Assembly (NCBI RefSeq): GCF_017642925.1
Contig: NZ_JAEPOL010000001.1
Location: forward strand, 124,001-188,000
Direction: 5' to 3'
Length of the DNA: 64,000 bases
Source of the DNA: Maricaulis sp.
GTDB taxonomy: Bacteria > Pseudomonadota > Alphaproteobacteria > Caulobacterales > Maricaulaceae
Numbering within the stretch: position 1 is the stretch's first letter; each line of letters starts with the position of its first letter. The notes under the pieces were generated by a model. That model was not told where the DNA came from and did not search any database. It saw only the letters and a list, made by a program, of their open reading frames with translations. Below, one piece after another: positions 1 to 8,912 of the stretch. The translations under genes were made by a program, and so were the position numbers.

Positions 1-795
1 GGCCGTTTCCTCGATCGATCGGCGTGTGACATCGATGGTCGGCCATTTATGCTTGGCGTAGAGCCGCTTGGCGTAAAGGATTTCGTCGCGCACTGCGAAG
101 TCGTCAATATAATCGGTATCGCGGTCTTCATTCAGGCTCAGCAGGCGATTGCGGCGGATCTGCACGATGCGTTCCGGTGAAGCGGTCAGACCGACAACGA
201 GCGGATTGCGCAGTTTGAAGATCGCCTCGGGCAGGGGCACATCCTTGACCAGCGGGATATTTGCGGCGCGATAGCCACGATGGGCGAGATAGACGCTGGT
301 CGGGGTTTTCGAGGTGCGGCTGACGCCCAGCAGCACGATATCGGCCGCTTCATAATCGTCGCCCTGTCCGTCATCATGCGCCATTGTATAATTGAGCGCG
401 TCGATGCGGCGGAAATATTCGGCGTCCAAGGAGCGCTGGGCGCCGGCCCGGCTAGCCACCGGCCGGCCGAGATAGGTACTCAGCGTGGCGAGCATCGGAT
501 CGAGCACGGCAATCGCCGGCACGCCGAGCTCGGCACAGCGCGTTTCCAGCTCCCGGCGCAGATCGGCATTGACGATCGTGTACATCACCACGCCCGGATA
601 GGCTTCCACCTCTTCGAACACGCGCTCCATCTGCCGTGACGAGCGGACCAGGGCGTACAAATGTTCCAGCGGATGCGTGCCTTCGAACTGCGCCACCGAA
701 GCACGCATCACCTCCATCAATGTCTCACCGGTTGAATCTGACACCATATGGATGTGGAAACATGTTTCGAAGCGTGTGGACGGCGGAACGGTCAT
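1..795 (-). CDS. PEP synthase / pyruvate,phosphate dikinase regulatory protein (kinase-pyrophosphorylase), 3' end cut by window
   Basis: Reading leftward from an ATG at 793-795, the frame is open to the window edge, giving about 265 residues of a family that is usually near 280. The N-terminus carries the family signature HMVSDSTGETL. The P-loop-like segment GVSRTSKTPTSVYLA follows in the second half, then PLVKDVPLP and RLLSLNE. These proteins switch PEP synthase or pyruvate,phosphate dikinase on and off by ADP-dependent phosphorylation and Pi-dependent dephosphorylation of a threonine. Only the extreme C-terminus is missing. It diverges from hemE across the origin-like gap. Family identification is from motifs; which dikinase it controls cannot be seen here. 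Confidence 0.9.
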   Translation of the reverse strand, partial: MTVPPSTRFETCFHIHMVSDSTGETLMEVMRASVAQFEGTHPLEHLYALVRSSRQMERVFEEVEAYPGVVMYTIVNADLRRELETRCAELGVPAIAVLDPMLATLSTYLGRPVASRAGAQRSLDAEYFRRIDALNYTMAHDDGQGDDYEAADIVLLGVSRTSKTPTSVYLAHRGYRAANIPLVKDVPLPEAIFKLRNPLVVGLTASPERIVQIRRNRLLSLNEDRDTDYIDDFAVRDEILYAKRLYAKHKWPTIDVTRRSIEETA

Positions 796-1249
796 GGCGC
801 GTTTTTGCCCCTCGATCGCGTTTACGATCTGTTAACAAATTGGGAAAACCGGCCACATTCTGGCCATTCGCTTCCCGCCCTGTGAGTAGTACCGGGTGTT
901 ACCCGGCGCAACCAACACCTCTTTCCACACGCCGGACGCTGTGAACAAGCCTGTTCAGGAATATCGGCAATTCACAGGGTGTATCTCGTTTTCGACACGA
1001 TATTCTTTGAAGATATGTATCCAGCTTGTTGGATTTAAATAAGAGTTTCGGTTTTAAAACGGCTCGTTCTGGCCGGGGTGTGGATATCGCGCCGTGGACG
1101 GGGATATCCGGCAAAACGGTATAACCGTATTCGCCCACACCATTCACGGCCCTACAATCACATCAATTCAATAAGATGGTTTTGGGAAGAAAAAGGGGCT
1201 GGTGAAAAGGACGCATTGATCGAAAGCCCGCGGATGCCTATCAGGCGGT
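796..1249. other. Candidate chromosomal replication origin (AT-rich gap between the PPSR-type gene and hemE)
   Basis: This 454-bp gap without a credible gene is strikingly AT-rich at about 1000-1060 (ATTCTTTGAAGATATG, GGATTTAAATAAGAG, GGTTTTAAAAC) in a high-GC genome. One-mismatch DnaA-box-like nonamers lie at 921-929 (CTTTCCACA), 940-948 (TGTGAACAA, minus strand) and 1079-1087 (TGTGGATAT, minus strand). In Caulobacter the origin lies immediately upstream of hemE, and the nearby parS/parAB genes agree with that layout. The hemE promoter must also lie here. No consensus TTAA-N7-TTAA CtrA site was found. Origin function is inferred. Confidence 0.6.
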
Positions 1250-2287
1250 ATGACACTGACTTCGAAAAAACCGATGCTCGCCGTCCTCTCCGGAGAGACG
1301 CGCACTCCGCCTCCGGTCTGGCTGATGCGCCAGGCCGGCCGGTATCTCGACGAGTACCGGGAGGTTCGCTCCCGGGCGAAGAATTTCATCGATTTCTGTT
1401 TCTCGCCCGATCTGGCGGCCGAAGTGACTCTGCAGCCGATCCGCCGGTTCGGCTTCGACGCAGCGATCCTGTTTGCCGACATCCTGCTGATCCCGATCGC
1501 ACTGGGCCGCAAGGTCTGGTTCGTCACGGGTGAGGGTCCCAGGCTGGAGCCCTTCGATCCGCTGGCGTTCGAGACGCTGACGCCAGAGCGTGCCCGCGAA
1601 GTGTTGGCACCGGTCGGTGAGACCTTGCGCCGGGTTGCGCCTGAACTGCCAGACGAGACAACGCTGATCGGCTTTGCCGGAGCGCCCTGGACCGTCGCGA
1701 CCTATATGGTCGAGGGCGGGGGATCAAAGGACCGGTTTTCAGCCCGCGTTGCGGCCTGGCAGCACCCGGAAGCCTTTGACGGCATGCTGGACCGGATCGC
1801 CGATGCGACGGCAGAATACCTGGTCATGCAGGCCGAGGCCGGCGCCGAGGTTCTCAAGATTTTCGACAGCTGGGCGGAAGGGCTTCCGGAACCCCTGTTC
1901 GAGCGGGTCGTGATCCGGCCGACAAAGCGGATTGTCGACAAGGTGCGGGCTGCCGGCGTGACCGTGCCGATCATCGGCTTCCCGCGGGGAGCCGGGGCTT
2001 TCTACGCCCGCTATGCCCGCGAGACCGGCGTCACCGCCGTGGCGCTCGATACCGGCATGGATCCGGCCTGGGCGCAGTCCATGCTGCCCGAGGGCATGCC
2101 GGTCCAGGGGCATCTCGATCCGGCGGCCTTGCGGGCGGGCGGTGCGGCCCTGCGTAGTGAAACGCAGCGTTTGCTGGATAGCTGGTCGGGACGGCCCCAT
2201 ATCTTCAACCTGGGTCACGGCATTACGCCCGATGTCCCGGTCGCGCATGTCCACGAATTGCTGGCGTGCATCCGGGAGCGGGCCTGA
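1250..2287 (+). CDS. hemE: Uroporphyrinogen decarboxylase
   Basis: The 345-residue product has the expected length. It carries both family signatures: PVWLMRQAGRYLDEYR near residue 23 (the arginines bind substrate carboxylates) and GFAGAPWTVATYMVEG near residue 140. It decarboxylates the four acetate side chains of uroporphyrinogen III to give coproporphyrinogen III in cytoplasmic haem synthesis. The ATG at 1250 gives the expected start just before the conserved SGETRTPPPVW segment. hemH starts 14 bp downstream of the stop and hemJ follows, so this is a haem operon. Its position beside the candidate origin matches Caulobacter. Confidence 0.97.
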   Translation: MTLTSKKPMLAVLSGETRTPPPVWLMRQAGRYLDEYREVRSRAKNFIDFCFSPDLAAEVTLQPIRRFGFDAAILFADILLIPIALGRKVWFVTGEGPRLEPFDPLAFETLTPERAREVLAPVGETLRRVAPELPDETTLIGFAGAPWTVATYMVEGGGSKDRFSARVAAWQHPEAFDGMLDRIADATAEYLVMQAEAGAEVLKIFDSWAEGLPEPLFERVVIRPTKRIVDKVRAAGVTVPIIGFPRGAGAFYARYARETGVTAVALDTGMDPAWAQSMLPEGMPVQGHLDPAALRAGGAALRSETQRLLDSWSGRPHIFNLGHGITPDVPVAHVHELLACIRERA

Positions 2288-2301
2288 ATCAGGAGAGCGC
2301 C

Positions 2302-3354
2302 ATGGGTGATGCGCGCCGCAAGCTGGCTGTTGTGCTGTTCAATCTGGGCGGCCCGGATGGTCCGGACGATGTTCGTCCCTTCCTGCGTAACCTGTTCCGC
2401 GACCCGGCGATTATCCGCGCGCCCGGCCTGATCCGGGAAGCGCTGGCGCTGCTGATCTCGACCACGCGGGCAAAGGAAGCCAGGGCCAATTACGCCAAGA
2501 TGGGCGGCGGTTCGCCGCTCCTGCCGGAAACCCGCAAACAGGCTGAGGCACTGAAGGCCGAGCTGGAAAAGGCTTTCCCCGATCGCGAGATCGGTGTCTG
2601 GCCGGCGATGCGCTACTGGCATCCGCTGACCGAGGATGTGGCGGAAGAAGTCTCGGCCTGGGCGCCGGACGAATGCGTGCTGCTGCCGCTCTATCCGCAG
2701 TTTTCCACCACGACGACCGCAAGCTCACTGAAGCGCTGGCGCGAGGCAGGCGGGCCGGAAACGCGCACCGTGTGCTGCTATCCCACCGAACCGGCCTTTG
2801 TGGATGCGCATGCGGCGCTGATCCGCAAGACCTGGGAAAAGGCGGGCCGGCCGGACAATGTCCGCCTGCTGTTCTCGGCTCACGGCCTGCCGAAGAAAGT
2901 CATCGAGGATGGCGATCCCTATCAGTGGCAGGTCGAGCAGACGGTCGGGGCGGTGATGCACCAATTGCCGGAATTCCCGGACTGGCAGGTCTGTTATCAA
3001 AGCCGGGTCGGACCGCTGGAATGGATCGGCCCGTCGACCGAAGAGGCGATCGAGGGCGCTGCGAAAGACGGCCGGAACATTCTTCTCAGCCCGATTGCCT
3101 TTGTCTCCGAGCATATCGAAACGCTGGTCGAGCTCGACGAGGAATATGGCGATCTGGCCCGTGAGCAGGGGGTGAGCTCCTATGTCCGCGTGCCGGCGCT
3201 GGGTCTGGATGCCGTTTTCATTGAATCCCTGGCGACATTGGTGAAGTCTGCCCTGGCGGGGGCGCCCGGTCCGCGATGCGATACGGGCGGGCGGATCTGT
3301 CCGGCGGAATGGTCCGGATGTCCCTGCCGGAACGGGGAATTGGAAACAGCATGA
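2302..3354 (+). CDS. hemH: Ferrochelatase, probably [2Fe-2S]-type
   Basis: The 350-residue protein inserts Fe2+ into protoporphyrin IX. I chose ATG 2302 because AGGAG lies at 2291-2295. An in-frame upstream ATG at 2266 would overlap hemE and has no such site. Family motifs include FNLGGPDGPDDVRPFLRN at the N-terminus, FSAHGLPKK (catalytic His) and the SPIAFVSEHIETLVELDEEY block. C333, C340 and C342 form C-x6-C-x-C, and C158/C159 lie in the middle of the protein. This matches the ligand pattern reported for the [2Fe-2S] ferrochelatases of Caulobacter and mycobacteria. The stop overlaps the hemJ start (ATGA). Confidence 0.96.
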   Translation: MGDARRKLAVVLFNLGGPDGPDDVRPFLRNLFRDPAIIRAPGLIREALALLISTTRAKEARANYAKMGGGSPLLPETRKQAEALKAELEKAFPDREIGVWPAMRYWHPLTEDVAEEVSAWAPDECVLLPLYPQFSTTTTASSLKRWREAGGPETRTVCCYPTEPAFVDAHAALIRKTWEKAGRPDNVRLLFSAHGLPKKVIEDGDPYQWQVEQTVGAVMHQLPEFPDWQVCYQSRVGPLEWIGPSTEEAIEGAAKDGRNILLSPIAFVSEHIETLVELDEEYGDLAREQGVSSYVRVPALGLDAVFIESLATLVKSALAGAPGPRCDTGGRICPAEWSGCPCRNGELETA

Positions 3355-3809
3355 TCCTGGCAGCAGCGTATGACTGGTTGAGGGCCCTGCACATCCTGGC
3401 GGTGATCTCTTGGATGGCGGCGATGCTCTATCTGCCGCGTCTCTTCGTCTATCACTGCGGCGCACAGCCGGGCGGCGAGCTGGACGAGACGCTGAAAATC
3501 CAGGAGCGCCGTCTGCTCAAGGGCATCATGAACCCGGCGATGATCGCGACCTGGCTGTTCGGCCTGCTTCTGATCTGGTCGAATGCCGAGCGCGCCGGCG
3601 GCTGGACGATCTTCCTGCACTGGGCCTGGATGGCCAAGTTTGCACTCGTGCTGGCAATGTCGGCGATGCATGGCGTCTATTCCAAACGGACCCGCCTGTT
3701 TGCCGAGGGCGCCAATGACTGGTCGGACAAGCGCTATCGCATGCTCAACGAAGTGCCCTTCCTGCTGGCCTTCTTCATCGTGCCGATCGCGGTGGTGGCG
3801 CTGAAATAG
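3351..3809 (+). CDS. hemJ: Protoporphyrinogen oxidase HemJ (membrane protein)
   Basis: This 152-residue integral membrane protein oxidises protoporphyrinogen IX to protoporphyrin IX, the step before ferrochelatase. It has the HemJ hallmark LRALHILAVISWMAAMLYLPR near the N-terminus, with a conserved His, followed by RRLLKGIMNPAMIATWLFG, which carries the conserved Lys. Four hydrophobic segments are visible. The ATG at 3351 overlaps the hemH stop in an ATGA arrangement, indicating translational coupling of the last two haem steps. Upstream in-frame ATGs lie inside hemH and would add a charged non-family extension. Confidence 0.93.
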   Translation: MILAAAYDWLRALHILAVISWMAAMLYLPRLFVYHCGAQPGGELDETLKIQERRLLKGIMNPAMIATWLFGLLLIWSNAERAGGWTIFLHWAWMAKFALVLAMSAMHGVYSKRTRLFAEGANDWSDKRYRMLNEVPFLLAFFIVPIAVVALK

Positions 3810-4039
3810 CCGACGGTCCCGCGCTTGTGCTTGACGAGGATGGCAAGGCGTGGCAAGGCTTTGAGTAACTCCTCTTATGGATCCTTTCTTTGCGTGGCGC
3901 AGGACATCGGTCCGACGACGCGCCAGCCCATTCCACATGTCACAGGTCGTGTCCGGATCCTCCGGCACGCCGATTGTTTGAACGCGACAGCTCCCCGTCC
4001 GGGGATGGTCGCCCGTAATGTCTGACAGATAGACCCATC

Positions 4040-5344
<1,305 letters not shown>

Positions 5345-5362
5345 GTCTGCATCGCCGATGTT

Positions 5363-5527
5363 TGTCATCCCGGCCGTATGGCCTGCGAAGGCAGGCCGGA
5401 GGGCCGGGACCCATACGCTCGCTTGAGGCCGGAAGCAGGCTCGGTTTAAGCGATAGCGGGACGATCACCGGGATTATGGGTCCCGGACTTGCGCCCCGCC
5501 TTCGCGGGGCATTCATCCGGGATGACA
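5363..5527. repeat. Palindromic intergenic repeat element (REP/MITE-like)
   Basis: A 165-bp element between convergent rho and the oxidoreductase gene is bounded by exact 11-bp inverted ends, TGTCATCCCGG at 5363-5373 and CCGGGATGACA at 5517-5527. Nested inside is a second inverted pair, CCGGGACCCAT (5404-5414) and ATGGGTCCCGG (5476-5486). Each half holds a strong hairpin: 5380-5397 (GGCCTGC-GAAG-GCAGGCC) and 5493-5510 (GCCCCGC-CTTC-GCGGGGC). The loops are complementary. Similar GTCATCCCGG palindromes are common between genes in this group of bacteria. It may also terminate both genes. Confidence 0.75.
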
Positions 5528-5540
5528 TCGGCGAGGTGCG

Positions 5541-6518
5541 CTACGGCACTAGAACACTCGCACCCGTGGTACGCCGCCCCTCCAGATCCTCATGCGCCTT
5601 TTGCGCGTCGGCCAGGGCATAGCGCTGGTTTATGGCGATCGAGATGGCGCCGCGGGCGACGGCGTCGAAGACATCAGCGGTGTTCGCGGCGAGATCATCG
5701 TCGGATGCCACATAATGCATCAAGGACGGCCGGGTGACGTAGAGCGAGCCTTTCTGGGTGAGGATGCCCAGGTTGACGCCGGTCACCGGCCCGGACGCAT
5801 TGCCGAATGTCACCAGCAGGCCACGCGGCGCCAGACAATCCAGTGACATCTCGAACGTATCCTTGCCGACACCGTCATAGACGACCGGCACGCCGCGTCC
5901 TTCGGTGATTTCGCGGACGCGCTCGACGACATTCTCGCGGGAATAGTTGATCGTGTGGGCGGCGCCCTTCTGCCGGGCGATCTCGCATTTCTCGTCACTG
6001 CCGGCTGTGCCGATCAGGGTGACGCCCATATCGGCCGCCCACTGGCAGGCGATCTGGCCGACACCGCCCGCGGCGGCATGGAAGAGGATCGTATCGCCCG
6101 CTTGCAGCGCATAGGTGTCCTTGAAGAGATAGCGCACCGTCATGCCCTTCAGCAAGAGGGCTGCGGCCTGCTCGTCGCTGACGCCATCGGGGATTTTGGC
6201 GACGCGTCCGGCGGGCAGGATATGGGCCTGGGAATAGGCGCCGATCGGTCCGGAGCCATAGGCAACCCGATCGCCTTCCTGCAGCGTCGTCACGCCGTCG
6301 CCGACAGCCTCGACGATACCGGCGGCTTCCAGGCCGATCCCGCTGGGCAGGGGCAGAGGGTAGAGACCGGAGCGATGATAAGTGTCGATGAAATTGACGC
6401 CGATGGCCGTGTGGCGTACGCGAATCTGACCCGGTCCAGGATCGGCCAGATCGACCGTATCCAGACGCAGCACGTCGGGCCCGCCGGTCTCGTGAATGCG
6501 GATTGCCTGGATACTCAT
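5541..6518 (-). CDS. NADPH:quinone oxidoreductase (zinc-free medium-chain dehydrogenase)
   Basis: The 325-residue cytoplasmic enzyme resembles the quinone oxidoreductase branch of the MDR superfamily (QOR/zeta-crystallin). The N-terminus has the GroES-like fold with GVNFIDTYHRSGLYPLPLP and GLEAAGIVEAVGDGV. The NADPH-binding Rossmann motif is AAAGGVGQIACQWAADMG near residue 150. The zinc-ligand cysteines of alcohol dehydrogenases are absent, as expected for this branch. The physiological acceptor cannot be predicted. It stands alone, convergent with rho, with a parS-like site just upstream of its start. Confidence 0.9.
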   Translation of the reverse strand: MSIQAIRIHETGGPDVLRLDTVDLADPGPGQIRVRHTAIGVNFIDTYHRSGLYPLPLPSGIGLEAAGIVEAVGDGVTTLQEGDRVAYGSGPIGAYSQAHILPAGRVAKIPDGVSDEQAAALLLKGMTVRYLFKDTYALQAGDTILFHAAAGGVGQIACQWAADMGVTLIGTAGSDEKCEIARQKGAAHTINYSRENVVERVREITEGRGVPVVYDGVGKDTFEMSLDCLAPRGLLVTFGNASGPVTGVNLGILTQKGSLYVTRPSLMHYVASDDDLAANTADVFDAVARGAISIAINQRYALADAQKAHEDLEGRRTTGASVLVP

Positions 6519-6555
6519 CGCGTGTGCTCCCGTATCAACCCCCTGTCACATAGGA

Positions 6556-6571
6556 TGTTTCCCGTGAAACA
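6556..6571. promoter_or_regulatory. parS-like site (ParB binding), one mismatch
   Basis: TGTTTCCCGTGAAACA differs from the parS consensus TGTTTCACGTGAAACA only at the seventh base. It abuts the stop codon of the next leftward gene (TAG, complement of 6572-6574) and lies in the short gap before the oxidoreductase. It is the parS candidate nearest the putative origin, 4.7 kb outward from the main cluster. Confidence 0.7.
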
Positions 6572-6922
6572 CTAGCCTATGAAACGGTCGGGCATCAGAA
6601 AGGCGTCGCGGGATGCCGGGTCGGCGAGGCGGGCCGGGCTGTACCAGGTATCGAGCGTCTGCGGATGCGGAATACCGCCGCCTTCCCGGATCAGTGACAG
6701 GAAAGCCAGCGTCTTGGTGACCGAGCGCTTCTGCGGGACGCCGGCGCGCGCCGTGATACGGGCGAGGGCCTGATCGTAGAGGCAGGCTGCATCCAGGAAG
6801 CCTGTGCGGGCCAGCAGCCCTTGCGCAATACGCACATGCGCGGCGTGGGAGAAGGTGGACGGATCGGTCTGTCCCGCCAGGAAGGCATCCAGTTCGCGAT
6901 CCGGATCAGGCAGGCGCGTCAT
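6572..6922 (-). CDS. Conserved hypothetical protein, second gene after an RHH regulator
   Basis: A 116-residue protein I cannot name. The ATG at 6920-6922 is preferred over an upstream in-frame start because the extra N-terminus is an arginine/serine-rich shadow of the upstream gene. Visible features are the segment FSHAAHVRIAQGLLARTGFLDAA, which resembles a His-rich helical motif (F-x-H-x-x-H-V-R) seen in uncharacterised proteins, and a C-terminal stretch ending DAFLMPDRFIG. It overlaps the end of the RHH-like gene by 17 bp, so the two are translationally coupled and may act together. It could be an effector of a small two-gene module or an unrelated enzyme. Confidence 0.65.
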   Translation of the reverse strand: MTRLPDPDRELDAFLAGQTDPSTFSHAAHVRIAQGLLARTGFLDAACLYDQALARITARAGVPQKRSVTKTLAFLSLIREGGGIPHPQTLDTWYSPARLADPASRDAFLMPDRFIG

Positions 6923-7169
6923 CGCTGTCCTCGCAGAGTGTATGGCTGTCCGCCGCCGTGAGATCGAGCCCGTAGACGGCTTTGAGCTGGTCAATCTTGG
7001 CCAGCGTTTCGGGCGAAAAGGCAGGCCTGCCCTCAAAGGCGTGCCAGACGATCCCTTCAAGGAGATCGCCCAGCGACAGATCGAGATATTCGGCCAGGGC
7101 CTTGAGGGTTTTCAGTGTGCGGGTTTCAAGCCGCACACCGGTCTGCGTCCGGATGAGTGTGTTCGCCAT
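6906..7169 (-). CDS. Small ribbon-helix-helix-like DNA-binding protein
   Basis: An 87-residue protein whose first half fits a ribbon-helix-helix fold: strand TGVRLETRT, helix LKTLKALAEYLD, turn, helix LGDLLEGIVWHAFEG. The C-terminal part is short and acidic. Such proteins bind DNA as dimers and often repress their own operon. A perfect inverted repeat (7170-7197) lies directly against its start codon, supporting autoregulation. It is coupled to the 116-residue downstream gene. The layout recalls antitoxin operons, but no known toxin is recognised, so only the DNA-binding role is inferred. Confidence 0.7.
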   Translation of the reverse strand: MANTLIRTQTGVRLETRTLKTLKALAEYLDLSLGDLLEGIVWHAFEGRPAFSPETLAKIDQLKAVYGLDLTAADSHTLCEDSDDAPA

Positions 7170-7197
7170 AACGGTATATTGTTACCAATGTACCGTT
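7170..7197. promoter_or_regulatory. Candidate operator of the RHH-like regulator
   Basis: AACGGTA (7170-7176) and TACCGTT (7191-7197) are perfect 7-bp inverted arms separated by 14 bp. A third half-site TACC at 7183-7186 also pairs with the first GGTA. The site covers the region immediately upstream of the RHH start at 7169, between it and the stop of the preceding phosphodiesterase gene. Repeated short half-sites are typical of RHH operators. Confidence 0.6.
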
Positions 7198-7200
7198 ATG

Positions 7201-8079
7201 TCAATCCGGTGTGCAGGCGGCGATCTGTGCTTGCAGCGCCTCCGCACCGCCCAGCGCGACGACAGCCGTGTCGACATCGTCGATCGAGAGCAGTTCCACA
7301 CCGGCTGCCGCAGCCGTTTGGTATACGGCGGGATCGCCATTCTCGAGCCTGAACAGACCGGCGGAGGTTTCCAGTCCGGCTTCGGCCAGGCGGGCATCCT
7401 GGTCGGCGTCTGCGGCACCGACCCCGGTCCAGATATAGACGGCATCCAGATTGGCGCCGGCCGCGCTCAGGGCGGCCGGATCATTGGGAGCGGAGAGGAG
7501 GAGGCCGTCATCGAGGGCGTGGATGGCGGCAGCCTGGTCGATCGAATAGGCGATGATGGCGACTTCATCGCGCGCGTCGTGGTCGTGGACAAAGCCGACG
7601 ATCTCTTCGGGGGAGACCGATTTGAGATCCAGATTGAGGACCAGGCCGGCCTCACGCGCGACCGTCAGGGCGTCTGCGAGGGTCGGGATGGTGTCCTCGA
7701 CAATTGTGCCGTCCGGATCGCGCAGTGTGGTGCCGGACAGCGCGTCCCAGGCGAGACCGTCCAGGGAGCCGGTTCCGGTCGTGGTGCGGTCCAGCGTGTC
7801 ATCATGCAGCAGGAAGAGCATGCCATCGGCGGAGCGGCGCACATCGATCTCGGCATAGAGTACGCCCAGCTCGGCAAGACGGTGCAGGGTGGACAGTGCG
7901 TTTTCCGGATAGCCCGGCGCCGGGCCGGCGCGGTGCGCGGCCAGCATGGCAGCCCCGGTCTCGCGGAAACAGTCGAGCTGGATCGCCGGCGCGGCCAGGG
8001 CGGTTTCTGGCGCTGTCGGGGTGGACGGCGAACAGGCGGCGGCCAGGACGAGGAGGGAAGGGATGAGGCGCTTCAGCAT
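7201..8079 (-). CDS. Glycerophosphodiester phosphodiesterase family lipoprotein
   Basis: A 292-residue protein with a lipoprotein signal: LIPSLLVLAAAC, Cys16 as lipidation site. The GDPD catalytic signature is present as AHRAGPAPGYPENAL (His49), YAEIDVRRSADG (Glu/Asp metal ligands) and FLLHDDTLDRTT (His92). GDPDs hydrolyse glycerophosphodiesters to glycerol-3-phosphate and an alcohol; here the enzyme should be anchored to a membrane facing the periplasm. The ATG at 8077-8079 gives the signal peptide directly and has GGAGA upstream. Longer in-frame starts are arginine/proline-rich and unlikely. The substrate is not determined. Confidence 0.85.
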   Translation of the reverse strand: MLKRLIPSLLVLAAACSPSTPTAPETALAAPAIQLDCFRETGAAMLAAHRAGPAPGYPENALSTLHRLAELGVLYAEIDVRRSADGMLFLLHDDTLDRTTTGTGSLDGLAWDALSGTTLRDPDGTIVEDTIPTLADALTVAREAGLVLNLDLKSVSPEEIVGFVHDHDARDEVAIIAYSIDQAAAIHALDDGLLLSAPNDPAALSAAGANLDAVYIWTGVGAADADQDARLAEAGLETSAGLFRLENGDPAVYQTAAAAGVELLSIDDVDTAVVALGGAEALQAQIAACTPD

Positions 8080-8093
8080 GGGTGTCTCCGGAA

Positions 8094-8109
8094 AGTGTCG
8101 CGAGACACT
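8094..8109. promoter_or_regulatory. Short inverted repeat upstream of the phosphodiesterase gene
   Basis: AGTGTC (8094-8099) and GACACT (8104-8109) are perfect arms around a 4-bp centre, 15 bp upstream of the leftward start codon at 8079. It could be an operator or part of the mRNA leader. No family is recognised. Confidence 0.35.
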
Positions 8110-8222
8110 ATCCCATGAGCGCGACAGAGTTGTATCTGTGACATGCTGAAATTCAGCGCGGCGGCGCAAGATCGCCGTGGAACGGTAGGACACGCACAAG
8201 CATGGATAAGGGGAGACCGGCC

Positions 8223-8855
8223 ATGGCCGATACGTCAGGAATTCGCGTCTATCACGCACCGCGCACGCGCTCGATCCGGGTGTTGTGGCTGTTGCAGGAA
8301 ATGGGTGTGCCGCACGAGATCGTGCCGGTGAAGTTCGACTCGCGCCCGGCCGGCGACGAGGCCTATGCCGAAATCCATCCCTTGCGGAAGGTTCCTGCGC
8401 TCGACGACAAGGGCACGATCGTCCTGGAGTCTCTGGCGATCGTGCAATACCTCCTGGGCCGCTACGGACCGTCGCCGCTGGAGGTGACACCGGACGAGGC
8501 CGATTATGGACGGTATCTGCAATGGCTGCATTTCGGCGAAGCCGGGATGATGATGCCGGTCAGCCTGCTGCTGGCGCATACGGTCTTGCTGCCGGAAAAG
8601 GCGCGCGACCCGAAACTGGCCAAGTGGGCCCGTTCGGAAGTGGGTCATCTTCTTGAATTTATTGGGAAACATGGAATCGGTGACCGCGAATACCTGGCCG
8701 GCGACCGGCTGACCGCGGCCGATATCTCGATCGTCTACATGCTCTACATGATCAAGGTGATGCGCCAGTTCGACGGCGCACCGGAGAATGTACAGGCCTA
8801 TTTCAAACGCCTGACCAAGCGCGAAAGCTGGGTTGCCGCGACGGCGGTGGAATAG
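8223..8855 (+). CDS. Glutathione S-transferase family protein
   Basis: A 210-residue cytosolic protein with an N-terminal thioredoxin-like domain. The opening IRVYHAPRTRSIRVLWLLQEM carries the SR-type catalytic/GSH-contact position, followed by NPLRKVP-like HPLRKVPALDD and the GSH-binding ESLAIVQYL. The C-terminal all-helical domain ends with the conserved N-capping motif LTAADIS. I chose ATG 8223, with GGGGAG at 8210-8215; an ATG at 8202 is the alternative. It is a single gene without operon partners, so the electrophile it conjugates is unknown. Confidence 0.9.
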   Translation: MADTSGIRVYHAPRTRSIRVLWLLQEMGVPHEIVPVKFDSRPAGDEAYAEIHPLRKVPALDDKGTIVLESLAIVQYLLGRYGPSPLEVTPDEADYGRYLQWLHFGEAGMMMPVSLLLAHTVLLPEKARDPKLAKWARSEVGHLLEFIGKHGIGDREYLAGDRLTAADISIVYMLYMIKVMRQFDGAPENVQAYFKRLTKRESWVAATAVE

Positions 8856-8912
8856 ATCGATGGGTTGCGTCTGCGGCGCCTGCCCCGGGAGGCAAGCGCC
8901 GGCAGATACGGC

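Noticed and set aside
796-1249. CtrA binding sites in the origin region
   Set aside because: TTAA occurs at 832, 1035 and 1054, but no TTAA-N7-TTAA pair exists. The best alternative (1035 with TTTC at 1046) has two mismatches.
6572-7169. Toxin-antitoxin system
   Set aside because: The RHH partner and operator fit, but the second protein has no recognised toxin features, so a TA label is not supported.
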